Source of the DNA: Thermoflavifilum thermophilum | Lineage (GTDB): Bacteria > Bacteroidota > Bacteroidia > Chitinophagales > Chitinophagaceae | Length of the DNA stretch: 64,000 bases | Reading direction: 5' to 3' | Assembly (NCBI RefSeq): GCF_900116565.1 | Contig: NZ_FPCJ01000001.1 | Location: 868,001-932,000 of the forward strand | Shown: positions 1 through 8,610 of the stretch, in pieces | Layout of the letters: each line of letters begins with the position of its first letter | Numbering within the stretch: the stretch's first letter is position 1 | Program-made: the position numbers and the translations under genes | Notes under the pieces: generated by a model | Told to the model about the DNA's origin: nothing | Seen by the model: the letters and a program-made list of their open reading frames with translations, nothing else | Database searches by the model: none

Positions 1-718
<718 letters not shown>

Positions 719-777
719 TCTCGACATTTGTTGCGCTTAAACCTGACTTAAACTCCCTTTTAGTTGTTTATACACAT

Positions 778-818
778 CATGCAGATGCAGTTTTGCTCCT
801 GTTCCCTGCATCTGCATG
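778..818. terminator. Hairpin between convergent gyrB and epimerase genes (possible terminator)
   Basis: A perfect 13-bp inverted repeat (arms 778-790 and 806-818, core CATGCAGATGCAG) with a 15-nt loop lies between two convergent genes. On the plus side it is followed by a weak, interrupted T-rich stretch; no clean U-tract follows on either strand. It is best read as a shared transcription end or an mRNA 3' stabilising hairpin. Confidence 0.45.
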
Positions 819-867
819 CATAAGTTTTATACTTGTTTTCAGTAAAACGTGATCGAATGAGCCAGCC

Positions 868-2058
868 TTATTCTTCCTCCCCATGAATGCCAAAGGCATA
901 AATGGTTTCACTTCTAAAGGTCTGACCCGGGTTTAAAACCGTGCTCGGGAAATTGGGATGGTTGGGAGAATCCGGAAAATGCTGGGTTTCCAGACAAAAT
1001 GCGGAACGCCGCACGTAAGGCTTGCCACTTAATCCATGTCTGGTACCATCCAGAAAATTCCCACTGTAAAATTGCACGCCTGGCTGGGTTGTGTACACTT
1101 TCATTTCTACGCCGGTAATGGGCGAATAAGCTATGGCAGCCAGGCTCAATGCATCGGCTTGGGATTTGTTCAACACAAAATTGTGATCATATCCATGTCC
1201 ATATTGCAGCTGAATGAAAGGTGAATCTATCCGCCGACCTATCTCTTCGGGTTGGGTAAAATCAAGCGGCGTACCCGCTACAGGCGCAATCTCACCCGTA
1301 GGTATCAATGTGCTGTCAATGGGTGTATAATGATCGGCAAACAGCTGAAGCACGGTATTGCCGATGGTGGGATATCCTTCACCGGAAAGATTGAAATAGG
1401 CGTGATTGGTAAGATTAACGATGGTAGGTTTATCTGTCGTGGCTTCATAGCTGATCTTCAGAGCATTGCTGTCAGTCAGGGTGTAGGTTACATGCACCGT
1501 GAGCGTGCCCGGATAATTTTCTTCTCCGTCGGGCGATACATAGGTGAGCTCCAGCACACTATCCGATGGTTGTCTTGCTTCCCACACCTTGCGGTCGAAA
1601 CCATAATGTCCGCCATGCAGGCTGTTGGGCGCATTGTTGATATAGAGCTGATAGGTTTTCCCGTTCAGGGTGAACCTGCCCTTGGCAATGCGATTGCCAT
1701 AGCGGCCAATGAGTGCACCCAGATAGGTGTTGCTATCAGCCAGATAATCCTTTAAACTGGGATAACCCAATACCACATCTACGGGATTACCCGCACTATC
1801 GGGCACTACCAGGCTTACAATGCGGCCACCATAGTTGGTGATAGCCACTGCCATCCCTTGATGATTTTCGAGATAATACATCCGCACTTCCTTTCCATCT
1901 ACTGTGTCGGCAAATGCCGTAGAATCGGGTAACAAATGTTCCATAACCAATGAATCAATTGAAAAAGATCGTTGTTGTGCCTGATGATGAGATGTGCTGC
2001 AGGCAAAAATAGCTGCAGATAAAAATAATGTAAGAATAACATTTAATCGTGTCAGCAT
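868..2058 (-). CDS. galM: Aldose 1-epimerase (mutarotase), predicted lipoprotein
   Basis: Interconverts alpha and beta anomers of aldoses such as galactose and glucose. The 396-aa length is longer than cytoplasmic GalM (~345) because of an N-terminal lipoprotein signal: hydrophobic residues 5-19 followed by a lipobox ending IFAC, with Cys at about residue 20. The enzyme is therefore probably periplasmic and membrane-anchored. Family motifs visible are NSLHGGHYGFDRKVW, the catalytic histidine region NLTNHAYFNLSG and the catalytic glutamate near the C-terminus in CLETQHFPDSPNHPNFP. It stands alone, convergent with gyrB and divergent from the CoA-binding protein gene, with its own promoter at 2077-2108. 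Sugar specificity cannot be read from sequence. Confidence 0.93.
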   Translation of the reverse strand: MLTRLNVILTLFLSAAIFACSTSHHQAQQRSFSIDSLVMEHLLPDSTAFADTVDGKEVRMYYLENHQGMAVAITNYGGRIVSLVVPDSAGNPVDVVLGYPSLKDYLADSNTYLGALIGRYGNRIAKGRFTLNGKTYQLYINNAPNSLHGGHYGFDRKVWEARQPSDSVLELTYVSPDGEENYPGTLTVHVTYTLTDSNALKISYEATTDKPTIVNLTNHAYFNLSGEGYPTIGNTVLQLFADHYTPIDSTLIPTGEIAPVAGTPLDFTQPEEIGRRIDSPFIQLQYGHGYDHNFVLNKSQADALSLAAIAYSPITGVEMKVYTTQPGVQFYSGNFLDGTRHGLSGKPYVRRSAFCLETQHFPDSPNHPNFPSTVLNPGQTFRSETIYAFGIHGEEE

Positions 2059-2076
2059 AAAAAATTAATTATGCGA

Positions 2077-2108
2077 TAAAATTAATATCAGCTTTTGGCA
2101 TTACCAAA
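2077..2108 (-). promoter_or_regulatory. Bacteroidota-type promoter for the epimerase gene
   Basis: On the minus strand TTTG (2105-2108) is followed after 20 nt by TAATTTTA (2077-2084), one mismatch from the Bacteroidota -33 TTTG / -7 TAnnTTTG consensus with normal spacing. It lies about 20 nt upstream of the ATG. Confidence 0.55.
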
Positions 2109-2144
2109 TCATTCGATTAATTTCCCCAATAGAATTGCAAATGT

Positions 2145-2531
2145 ATGAATTGGACTACTCTGGTCATTGGCGCTTCTCCCAACCCTGCACGTTACAGTTA
2201 TTTAGCCGTGATGCAACTGCAGAAACATGGATATCCGGTGATTGCGCTGGGGCAGCATGAGGGCACAATCGGTAACATCCGAATACAGACTTCATGGCCA
2301 GAACACATAGCTGTGCATACCGTTAGCCTATACCTGCATCCCCGGCATCAGCATTTATATCGGGATAAGTTATTGCAATTGCATCCTGTTCGGGTTATTT
2401 TCAACCCCGGCACAGAAAATCCTGAACTGGAAGCTGTTTTGCAGCAAGCGGGCATATCAGTCATTGAAGCCTGCACCCTGGTGTTGCTAAGCACCCATCA
2501 GTTTGAAACAGCGGGATTGAATAACAAATAA
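2145..2531 (+). CDS. CoA-binding domain protein (CoA_binding_2 family)
   Basis: Single Rossmann-like domain of 128 aa resembling the CoA-binding domain of succinyl-CoA synthetase alpha subunit. The dinucleotide-type loop VIGASPNPARYSY starts at about residue 7, and the conserved C-terminal block NPGTENPELEAVLQQAG then IEACTLVLL contains the family cysteine. Proteins of this size are common in Bacteroidota and are of unknown physiological role. A TAGAATTG sequence at 2130-2137, one mismatch from TAnnTTTG, lies just upstream. An alternative ATG at 2141 is in another frame. Assignment is to the fold family; the biological substrate is not known. Confidence 0.8.
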   Translation: MNWTTLVIGASPNPARYSYLAVMQLQKHGYPVIALGQHEGTIGNIRIQTSWPEHIAVHTVSLYLHPRHQHLYRDKLLQLHPVRVIFNPGTENPELEAVLQQAGISVIEACTLVLLSTHQFETAGLNNK

Positions 2532-2644
2532 ACGATGTTTGATGTCCTGCAGTCGGTTAACAAAAATAAAACATACAAGCGTCCGGATTTTTTGTTACTT
2601 TAGATGCTTGATTATGTTCTTTTTATCACCAGAACCATATCAAC

Positions 2645-3118
2645 ATGCACTGGCGAAGATTTAATGGCGAACCCATCAAACTTCCCATCAAAGAAGAAGT
2701 TCGCCGCGCTATAGAACGTGAAACAGCAAAGGGTTTCCGCTTGAAGGTATGTATTGGCACGGACAGTCAGGTGAGAGGCCATGAAACCGAATTTGCAACT
2801 GTTATTGTATTTCTGCGTGAAGGACATGGCGGCTTCATGTTCATCCACAACGAAAAAGATCATCAGCATTATTCCATCCGGGAACGCATGCTGGTGGAAG
2901 TAAGCAAAAGCATTACGATTGCCTATGAGCTTTGCGATTTATTCAATGAGTATGATGTGGATATGGAAGTGCATGCCGACATCAACACCAATCCTCACTT
3001 CAAAAGCAATGAAGCACTTCGCGAAGCCATGGGCTATATCCTGGGAATGGGCTTTGCTTTCAAGGCCAAGCCCGAGGCTTTTGCCAGCAGCTGTTGCGCC
3101 AATAAAATCGTGAATTAA
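2645..3118 (+). CDS. YkuK-like RNase H-fold protein (DUF458)
   Basis: 157-aa protein of the DUF458/YkuK family, which has a ribonuclease H-like fold but no proven activity. Visible conserved pieces are CIGTDSQV with an acidic residue on the first strand (about residues 36-43), the middle IRERMLVEVSKS segment, and HADINTNPHFKSNEALREAMGYILGMGF, followed by KPEAFASSCCANK. The spacing of the acidic residues fits an RNase H-type metal site, but catalysis is inference. It ends 3 nt before the convergent engB stop. TACTTTAG shortly upstream is a one-mismatch -7 box. Confidence 0.8.
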   Translation: MHWRRFNGEPIKLPIKEEVRRAIERETAKGFRLKVCIGTDSQVRGHETEFATVIVFLREGHGGFMFIHNEKDHQHYSIRERMLVEVSKSITIAYELCDLFNEYDVDMEVHADINTNPHFKSNEALREAMGYILGMGFAFKAKPEAFASSCCANKIVN

Positions 3119-3121
3119 TTT

Positions 3122-3763
3122 TCAGGCAATAGCCTGGAACCGGGTATTCCATTCCTGGATGAATTCCAGGATTTCTTTTCTTCCTGTTTTTTTCTTTGCA
3201 GAAGCCAGAAAATAGGGTGGAAGATGTTGCCAGCGCTTTTCCATTTCCTTCAGAAATGCCTGCATATGTTTGTGTACCACGTTTTGTTTTTCTTTATCCG
3301 TTTTGGTAAATATCAACACAAAAGGAATTTGCCATTGACCCAGCTGATCTGCAAAATTCAGATCAAGGGTTTGAGGCGGAATGGAGCTATCAATCAGCAG
3401 AAAGGTATATACCAGGTTTTTGCGTTGCTGGAGATAGGATTGAATCAGCTGTTGCCAGTTTTTACGTTGTTGCAGGGATTGACGGGCATAGCCATAACCC
3501 GGCAGATCAACCAGATACCAGCTTCCGCGCCTGAGCCGCTGCAGCGGATCCGGGCGGCTTTCGATGATATAATGATTGATGGTTTGTGTTTTGCCGGGCG
3601 TGGCGCTGGTCTTGGCCAATCTGTGCTGGCCGGTTAGCATATTGATAAACGACGATTTTCCCACATTGGAACGTCCTACGAATGCATATTCAGGCAAATG
3701 AGGTTTGGGACATTTTTGCACATCCGCACTGCAGCTTACCAAACGGGCAGAAATAATTTCCAT
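3122..3763 (-). CDS. engB: Ribosome biogenesis GTP-binding protein EngB (YihA/YsxC)
   Basis: Small TRAFAC GTPase needed for late 50S ribosomal subunit assembly. At 213 aa it has the family's usual size and all G motifs: G1 GRSNVGKSS (30-38), G2 TPGKTQT, G3 DLPGYG (86-91), G4 TKTDK (around 150) and G5 SAKKKTG. The start ATG at 3763 gives the standard short N-terminus before G1. It is divergent from ubiE, with about 50 bp between start codons, and convergent with the YkuK-like gene. Confidence 0.95.
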   Translation of the reverse strand: MEIISARLVSCSADVQKCPKPHLPEYAFVGRSNVGKSSFINMLTGQHRLAKTSATPGKTQTINHYIIESRPDPLQRLRRGSWYLVDLPGYGYARQSLQQRKNWQQLIQSYLQQRKNLVYTFLLIDSSIPPQTLDLNFADQLGQWQIPFVLIFTKTDKEKQNVVHKHMQAFLKEMEKRWQHLPPYFLASAKKKTGRKEILEFIQEWNTRFQAIA

Positions 3764-3800
3764 CGGCTAATCTGTTATCTGGCTTCTAAAGATGAACTCC

Positions 3801-3808
3801 TAACTTTG
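3801..3808 (+). promoter_or_regulatory. -7 promoter element upstream of ubiE
   Basis: TAACTTTG is an exact match to the Bacteroidota -7 consensus TAnnTTTG. It ends only 6 nt before the ubiE ATG at 3815, so the mRNA should be leaderless or nearly so. No convincing -33 TTTG was found at the usual distance. Confidence 0.6.
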
Positions 3809-3814
3809 CGCATC

Positions 3815-4570
3815 ATGTCTTCATCAGCCCAAAAGCCACCCATTGTCCCCTATCAGCATTCAAAGTTAAGCAAGAAAGCACAGGTGGCGCAGATGTTTAA
3901 TGAAATTGCCGGCCGGTACGACTTGCTGAATCGGCTGCTTTCAGCAGGCATCGACGTTCAATGGCGCAGGAAAGCCATTCGCCTGCTGGCCGACATACAG
4001 CCCCAACACATTCTGGACGTGGCTACCGGTACGGCCGATGTGGCTTTGATGCTTGCCAGGCAATACCCGCAGGCACAGATTACGGGTGTGGATATTGCCG
4101 AACAAATGCTGGAACTGGGCCGCCGGAAAGTAGCAGAAGCTCATCTGGACAGCCGGATTATCTTACAGCAGGCCGATGCCGAAGCTCTGCCTTTCCCCGA
4201 CCATGCTTTTGATGCCGTGATGGTGGCTTTTGGAGTGCGTAATTTTGAAAATCTGCAGGCAGGGCTAAAAGAAATGCTTCGCGTGCTGAAGCCCGGCGGC
4301 AAGGCCGTGATCCTGGAATTTTCTCAGCCGGAATCTTTCCCCGTCAAACAATTATATCACCTGTATTTTCGTTATATCACTCCGATGATCGGGAAATGGC
4401 TGGCTCATCATCGGGAGGCTTATGCCTATTTGCCTGCATCGGTGAGCGCCTTTCCTTACGGTCAACGCATGATAGATCTATTAACTGAGATTGGTTATCA
4501 GCAAGTCATATGCAGAAAGTACACCTTGGGCATTTGTTCCGTGTATTGCGGCTACAAAAAGCAATCGTAG
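3815..4570 (+). CDS. ubiE: Demethylmenaquinone methyltransferase (MenG/UbiE)
   Basis: Transfers a methyl group from S-adenosylmethionine to demethylmenaquinone, the last step of menaquinone synthesis, supplying the quinone for the complex I encoded downstream. The 251-aa product starts at ATG 3815; an open frame extends further upstream, but it overlaps engB and the TAACTTTG promoter, so the later start is preferred. Seen are the SAM-binding ILDVATGTADVAL, VDIAEQML, the UbiE signature block FGVRNFENLQAGLKEMLRVLKPGG and the YAYLPASVSAFP segment near the C-terminus. Bacteroidota use menaquinone, so menG is the likely role. It overlaps porT by about 60 nt. Confidence 0.93.
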   Translation: MSSSAQKPPIVPYQHSKLSKKAQVAQMFNEIAGRYDLLNRLLSAGIDVQWRRKAIRLLADIQPQHILDVATGTADVALMLARQYPQAQITGVDIAEQMLELGRRKVAEAHLDSRIILQQADAEALPFPDHAFDAVMVAFGVRNFENLQAGLKEMLRVLKPGGKAVILEFSQPESFPVKQLYHLYFRYITPMIGKWLAHHREAYAYLPASVSAFPYGQRMIDLLTEIGYQQVICRKYTLGICSVYCGYKKQS

Positions 4571-5235
4571 TTTTTTTAGGTTTATACCTGTGGCAATCTG
4601 TTCCGGCACAAGCTCAGTTCTTTGCCAATGATATTGATAATGCCGATTATTATTTCGGCATCACATTGGGCTATGCAACTTCTACATTTAACCTGGATCC
4701 TTCACCCTATTTCCTGCAACAGGACAGTATTCAGGTTGTATTGCCTCTCAACAACGGAGGCCTCACCATGGGATTCCGTGCCACAATGCGACTCACAGAA
4801 CATCTTGATGTGCGCTTCAATCCTGCATTGATTTTTACGGACCGCAACATTCGCTATACCATCAAGGATTCTTCTGAAGTGGATAAAAAAATTGAATCCG
4901 TATTGCTGAATTTCCCTTTGCATGTAGTATTAAATTCAGACCGGTTCGGCAATTTCAGGGTATATGCTTTCACAGGCGTACGTTTTGCTGACGATGTAAG
5001 CACCAATGCAACAGCCCGAAAAGCAGAAGATATGATTCAGCTTTCCAAATATGATCTGGGCTATGAACTGGGGTTTGGATTTCACATTTATTTTCCGGCT
5101 TTTGTACTTTCGCCAGAAGTGAAGATCAGCAATGGATTTCGCAATATCTTCAAACCCACACCCGGCTTAATCTATTCGGATGTAATTGAACGCATGAAAT
5201 CGCACATGGTGGTTTTCTCCCTGAATTTTGAATAA
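4510..5235 (+). CDS. porT: PorT family outer-membrane protein (type IX secretion / gliding)
   Basis: Predicted outer-membrane beta-barrel of the PorT family, required for type IX secretion in Bacteroidota. The 241-aa product has a basic N-region, a hydrophobic signal core (about 19-31) and a likely cleavage after PAQA. The mature part consists of amphipathic strands typical of an 8-stranded porT/OmpW-like barrel, for example YYFGITLGYATSTFNL, FRATMRLTEHLDVRFNPAL and YELGFGFHIYF, and ends in an aromatic-rich strand. It overlaps the 3' end of ubiE by 61 nt, and the ubiE-porT neighbourhood is common in the phylum. It converges on gldB, another gliding gene. Confidence 0.85.
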   Translation: MQKVHLGHLFRVLRLQKAIVVFLGLYLWQSVPAQAQFFANDIDNADYYFGITLGYATSTFNLDPSPYFLQQDSIQVVLPLNNGGLTMGFRATMRLTEHLDVRFNPALIFTDRNIRYTIKDSSEVDKKIESVLLNFPLHVVLNSDRFGNFRVYAFTGVRFADDVSTNATARKAEDMIQLSKYDLGYELGFGFHIYFPAFVLSPEVKISNGFRNIFKPTPGLIYSDVIERMKSHMVVFSLNFE

Positions 5236-5247
5236 CGCGGTTTGCTG

Positions 5248-6282
5248 TCAGGGCCGATACCTGGCATCGGTAAGCAGTTGCTGCGCATCATGCATCTGCA
5301 TGAGCTCGGGCAATGTAACTTGCGGATGATCGTCCATATATTTTCGCACGATTTGCCAGCCCACCCAGCTGCCAATGTTGCCCGGTGCTTCTTTTGGCAT
5401 ACCCTGCGTGCTGGGTCCCGGCCCCACATAATGAAGAATCTGCTGCATATCGCGCACATACAATAAATTGTTCTGGATAAAATACTGCCAGATCATGCGT
5501 TCATTTTGTGTGCACCAGTCAAGTTGTTTTTGGGTGAAACCGATTTTGACGCTATCCGGCGCATCGGGCAATACGGCATCCAGAAAATACAACTGTTTGC
5601 CGGCCTGCACCATCATATCCAGCAAGGTGCCTTCCTGAGCCGGTGGATACATTTGCTGTTCAATTACTTTAAAACAATCGGGCACTATATATTCCGGTGC
5701 AAACTGATGCAGCATGTATGCCGGATAAGGATCGGATACTTGCAAATAAAATGGATAATTTTCTCCCAAAAACATATCCAATCCAATACCCAAAACCGTA
5801 TCTACTGTGACTGCTCCAAAATTGTTCAACCCCGAATAAAATGTAACCACACGTGGTATGGCATATTGGGGAAAATAATATTTCAAATATCGAAAACCTT
5901 CTCTTAGCTGCTTCTCCAGCCAACGCAAATCTGGAAAATGTTTGTTGATCGTATCCTGCAATCCGTGAATATCTTTTGAACGCAGCATGGCCCGTACTTC
6001 TTCAAACAACAGATGATTGGTATCACTGTAGGGCCCATAATTCATGATTTGTTCAAAATATACCGGCATAAAAGCAGGATATTGCTGATAGAGTTGTGCA
6101 AGCGCCTGATGCAGATGAGCAGTATCGAGCGAAGTTAGCGCCTGATCAAAACGATCAATCCGGACGGGTGAAACTGAAATATGCGAGACATCGGGCGCAG
6201 GCCGATGTTGTTTACGCACACAGCTGCTGCATACGATGCATAACAGCATTAAGACCCATCCGAGCTGGTTCATTTTTTTCAT
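5248..6282 (-). CDS. gldB: Gliding motility lipoprotein GldB-like
   Basis: GldB is a lipoprotein needed for gliding and linked to type IX secretion in Bacteroidota. The 344-aa product has an N-terminal signal (MKKMNQLGWVLMLLC) and a lipobox ending CSSC, so a lipidated cysteine is expected at about residue 21. Conserved GldB-type features include DRFDQAL near the N-terminus, YSGLNNFGAVT, GIGLDMFLGENYPFY and NIGSWVGWQIVRKYM. The longer frame to 6456 is rejected because a TAAGTTTG promoter (6322-6329) and the lipoprotein signal both place the start at 6282. It is divergent from nadE and convergent with porT. Confidence 0.85.
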   Translation of the reverse strand: MKKMNQLGWVLMLLCIVCSSCVRKQHRPAPDVSHISVSPVRIDRFDQALTSLDTAHLHQALAQLYQQYPAFMPVYFEQIMNYGPYSDTNHLLFEEVRAMLRSKDIHGLQDTINKHFPDLRWLEKQLREGFRYLKYYFPQYAIPRVVTFYSGLNNFGAVTVDTVLGIGLDMFLGENYPFYLQVSDPYPAYMLHQFAPEYIVPDCFKVIEQQMYPPAQEGTLLDMMVQAGKQLYFLDAVLPDAPDSVKIGFTQKQLDWCTQNERMIWQYFIQNNLLYVRDMQQILHYVGPGPSTQGMPKEAPGNIGSWVGWQIVRKYMDDHPQVTLPELMQMHDAQQLLTDARYRP

Positions 6283-6321
6283 GTGCATATAGCAGATATG
6301 AATAATAATGAAGGGTAAACG

Positions 6322-6329
6322 CAAACTTA
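6322..6329 (-). promoter_or_regulatory. -7 promoter element for gldB
   Basis: TAAGTTTG on the minus strand matches TAnnTTTG exactly and lies about 40 nt upstream of the chosen gldB start. It helps decide that start over upstream in-frame codons. Confidence 0.6.
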
Positions 6330-6399
6330 TGGATTTGCTGTTGATATATGCAGTTCCTGTTTTGTTAAATCCATCCTCTGCAACGGCTGCAGAATACGT

Positions 6400-6407
6400 T
6401 ATTTTTG
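6400..6407 (+). promoter_or_regulatory. -7 promoter element for nadE
   Basis: TATTTTTG matches TAnnTTTG and ends 36 nt upstream of the nadE ATG. Two other ATGs in the leader (6413, 6435) close after a few codons in other frames. Confidence 0.5.
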
Positions 6408-6443
6408 CAGGAATGAATCCTTTGCATTGAATTACATGGCTGC

Positions 6444-8099
6444 ATGAGAATCGCACTCGTACAACAAAATTATCATATCGGAGATTTTAACTCCAATGCT
6501 GATAAAATCATTCAGGGCATTGAGCAAGCCCGCAGCCTGCAGGCCGACCTGGTGGTTTTTTCTGAATTATGTATATGTGGCTATCCACCGATGGATTTGC
6601 TTGAGTTTGATGATTTTATTGCAGCCTGCGAAAACACATTGCAACGGATCTGTGCACATACAGAAAATATAGGTGTCATTGTAGGTGCCCCTTCCAGAAA
6701 TCCCTCCTCAAGCGGCAAGCGCCTGTTCAACAGCGCTTATCTATTGTATAACGGCCGAATTCAGGATGTGATACACAAAACCCTCTTGCCAACCTACGAT
6801 GTGTTTGATGAAAGCCGGTATTTCGAGCCGGCTAACAGCTGGCATTGCATACAATTTCAAAATAAAAAAATCGCGCTTACCATCTGCGAGGATATCTGGA
6901 ATGTGGCAGAACCCAAACTCTACCGGATTTCACCGCTGGATATGCTCATCGGTGAACAACCCGATTGCATCATCAATATCTCTGCTTCCCCGTTTGATTA
7001 TGATCACGAACAACAACGGATTGAAATTATCCGGGAAAATGTACGGCAATATCATGTGCCCCTGATTTATTGCAATACCGTGGGTGCACAAACCGAATTG
7101 GTGTTCGACGGTGCTTCCCTGGTCTTCAACGCCCGCGCCGAACTGGTGAGGCATTTGCCTTCTTTTGAAGAAGCATTTGAAATCATCGAACTACAATCCC
7201 TTCCACACGATCCTCCCATCACCCGGCAACCTCCGGCCTCTACCCAAACCCTGCGGCCAGGGTTTCAGATCGATCGGATTCACGATGCCCTGCTGATAGG
7301 CATCCGGGATTATTTTTCCAAGATGAGGCTGGAACGCTGTGTCATTGGTTCTTCCGGCGGCATCGACAGTGCGGTGACCACCGTGCTGGCCTGCGAGGCC
7401 CTGGGTGCCGATCGGGTGCTTTCCGTGATGATGCCATCCGAATTTTCTTCATCTGCTTCCGTGGAAGATGCTGTAGAGCTGAGCAAACGGCTGGGCAATC
7501 GGTATGAAATCATTCCCATCCGCAAAATTTACCATAGTTTTTTGGATACCCTGAAGCCCGTCTTTCAGGACCGGCCATTCGGGCTGGCTGAGGAAAATAT
7601 CCAGGCCCGGATCCGCGGCAACTTGCTGATGGCCGTTGCCAACAAATTTGGTTATATCCTGCTCAACACCTCCAATAAAAGCGAACTGGCCGTGGGTTAT
7701 GGCACCCTGTATGGCGATATGGCCGGCGGATTGAGCGTGCTGGGCGATGTGTATAAACTGCAGGTATATGCGCTTGCCCGTTATCTGAACCGAAATCAGG
7801 AAATCATTCCCCAAAACATCATCCAGAAAGCCCCTTCTGCCGAACTCAGGCCTGGACAAAAAGACACCGATAGCCTGCCCCCCTACGAACAGCTGGACCC
7901 GATCCTGTATCAATACATTGAACAGCGCAAAACCATTCCGGAAATCATTGCGATGGGCTTTGATCCGACGTTGGTACAACAGGTTGTGCCGCTGGTCAAT
8001 CGCAATGAATACAAACGCAATCAGTTCTGCCCCATTATCCGGGTCTCTTCCAAGGCCTTTGGCCGGGGCCGCCGCATTCCCATTGTGGGAAAATACTGA
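6444..8099 (+). CDS. nadE: NAD+ synthase, glutamine-dependent
   Basis: Last step of NAD synthesis: amidation of nicotinic acid adenine dinucleotide using glutamine and ATP. The 551-aa two-domain form is complete. The N-terminal nitrilase-type glutaminase domain (about 1-260) shows the Glu-Lys-Cys triad in VVFSELCICGYPPMD, KTLLPTYDVFDE and TICEDIWN. The C-terminal synthetase domain (about 280-551) has the ATP pyrophosphatase loop SSGGIDSAV, NTSNKSELAVGYGTLYGDM and PSAELRPGQKD. It starts at ATG 6444, supported by TATTTTTG upstream. It feeds the NADH pool used by complex I and by NadK. Confidence 0.96.
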   Translation: MRIALVQQNYHIGDFNSNADKIIQGIEQARSLQADLVVFSELCICGYPPMDLLEFDDFIAACENTLQRICAHTENIGVIVGAPSRNPSSSGKRLFNSAYLLYNGRIQDVIHKTLLPTYDVFDESRYFEPANSWHCIQFQNKKIALTICEDIWNVAEPKLYRISPLDMLIGEQPDCIINISASPFDYDHEQQRIEIIRENVRQYHVPLIYCNTVGAQTELVFDGASLVFNARAELVRHLPSFEEAFEIIELQSLPHDPPITRQPPASTQTLRPGFQIDRIHDALLIGIRDYFSKMRLERCVIGSSGGIDSAVTTVLACEALGADRVLSVMMPSEFSSSASVEDAVELSKRLGNRYEIIPIRKIYHSFLDTLKPVFQDRPFGLAEENIQARIRGNLLMAVANKFGYILLNTSNKSELAVGYGTLYGDMAGGLSVLGDVYKLQVYALARYLNRNQEIIPQNIIQKAPSAELRPGQKDTDSLPPYEQLDPILYQYIEQRKTIPEIIAMGFDPTLVQQVVPLVNRNEYKRNQFCPIIRVSSKAFGRGRRIPIVGKY

Positions 8100-8128
8100 T
8101 TTGCACTTCCTTATTGAAAGTCTGTCCT

Positions 8129-8527
8129 TTATTTTTTGCGGGGAATCAAAAAACCATTTTCTACCCGCATAAATCCTAAGTGGGGATAATAATCCATAGC
8201 TTCGGGAGCAGCCAACAACAACAGCATCGACTGCTCTCCAATCTCCTGAAGAGTGAGCTCAATGAGTTTTTTACCAATACCTTGCCGCTGATATTCCTTA
8301 CGCACAGCCAAATCACTTAAATAACAGCTATAACAAAAATCGGTCAATGAACGCGCCACCCCCACCAGCTGTCCCCCATGACGGGCTGTAATAACCAGGT
8401 TGGCATACCGATACATTTTGCTGATCCTTTGCAAATCCTCCACCGGACGGCGAATGCCTGAAGAAACATATACATCTATGATTTCTTCCACAACGGGAAT
8501 CTGATTGACTGCATATTGAATATCCAT
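8129..8527 (-). CDS. GNAT family N-acetyltransferase (small)
   Basis: 132-aa single-domain acetyltransferase. The acetyl-CoA pyrophosphate-binding loop is plain in AVRKEYQRQGIGKKLI (about residues 75-90), preceded by the strand FCYSCYLSDL. The C-terminal DYYPHLGFMRVENGFLIP is the usual GNAT last strand. The substrate is not predictable. It sits between convergent nadE and the divergently transcribed fucosidase gene. Confidence 0.85.
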   Translation of the reverse strand: MDIQYAVNQIPVVEEIIDVYVSSGIRRPVEDLQRISKMYRYANLVITARHGGQLVGVARSLTDFCYSCYLSDLAVRKEYQRQGIGKKLIELTLQEIGEQSMLLLLAAPEAMDYYPHLGFMRVENGFLIPRKK

Positions 8528-8610
8528 GACATCATTTTGCCGGAAAATACAGCAATTTTAATTTTCAACTATGCTGAATATAGCGTATATTGAACCAAAG
8601 ATTCGAAATT

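Noticed and set aside
1252-1755. Plus-strand open frame of 167 codons inside the aldose epimerase gene
   Set aside because: It is antisense to a well-supported enzyme, has no recognisable domain and no promoter.
3698-3814. N-terminal extension of ubiE upstream of ATG 3815
   Set aside because: It would overlap engB and the -7 box, and the extra residues do not resemble MenG/UbiE.
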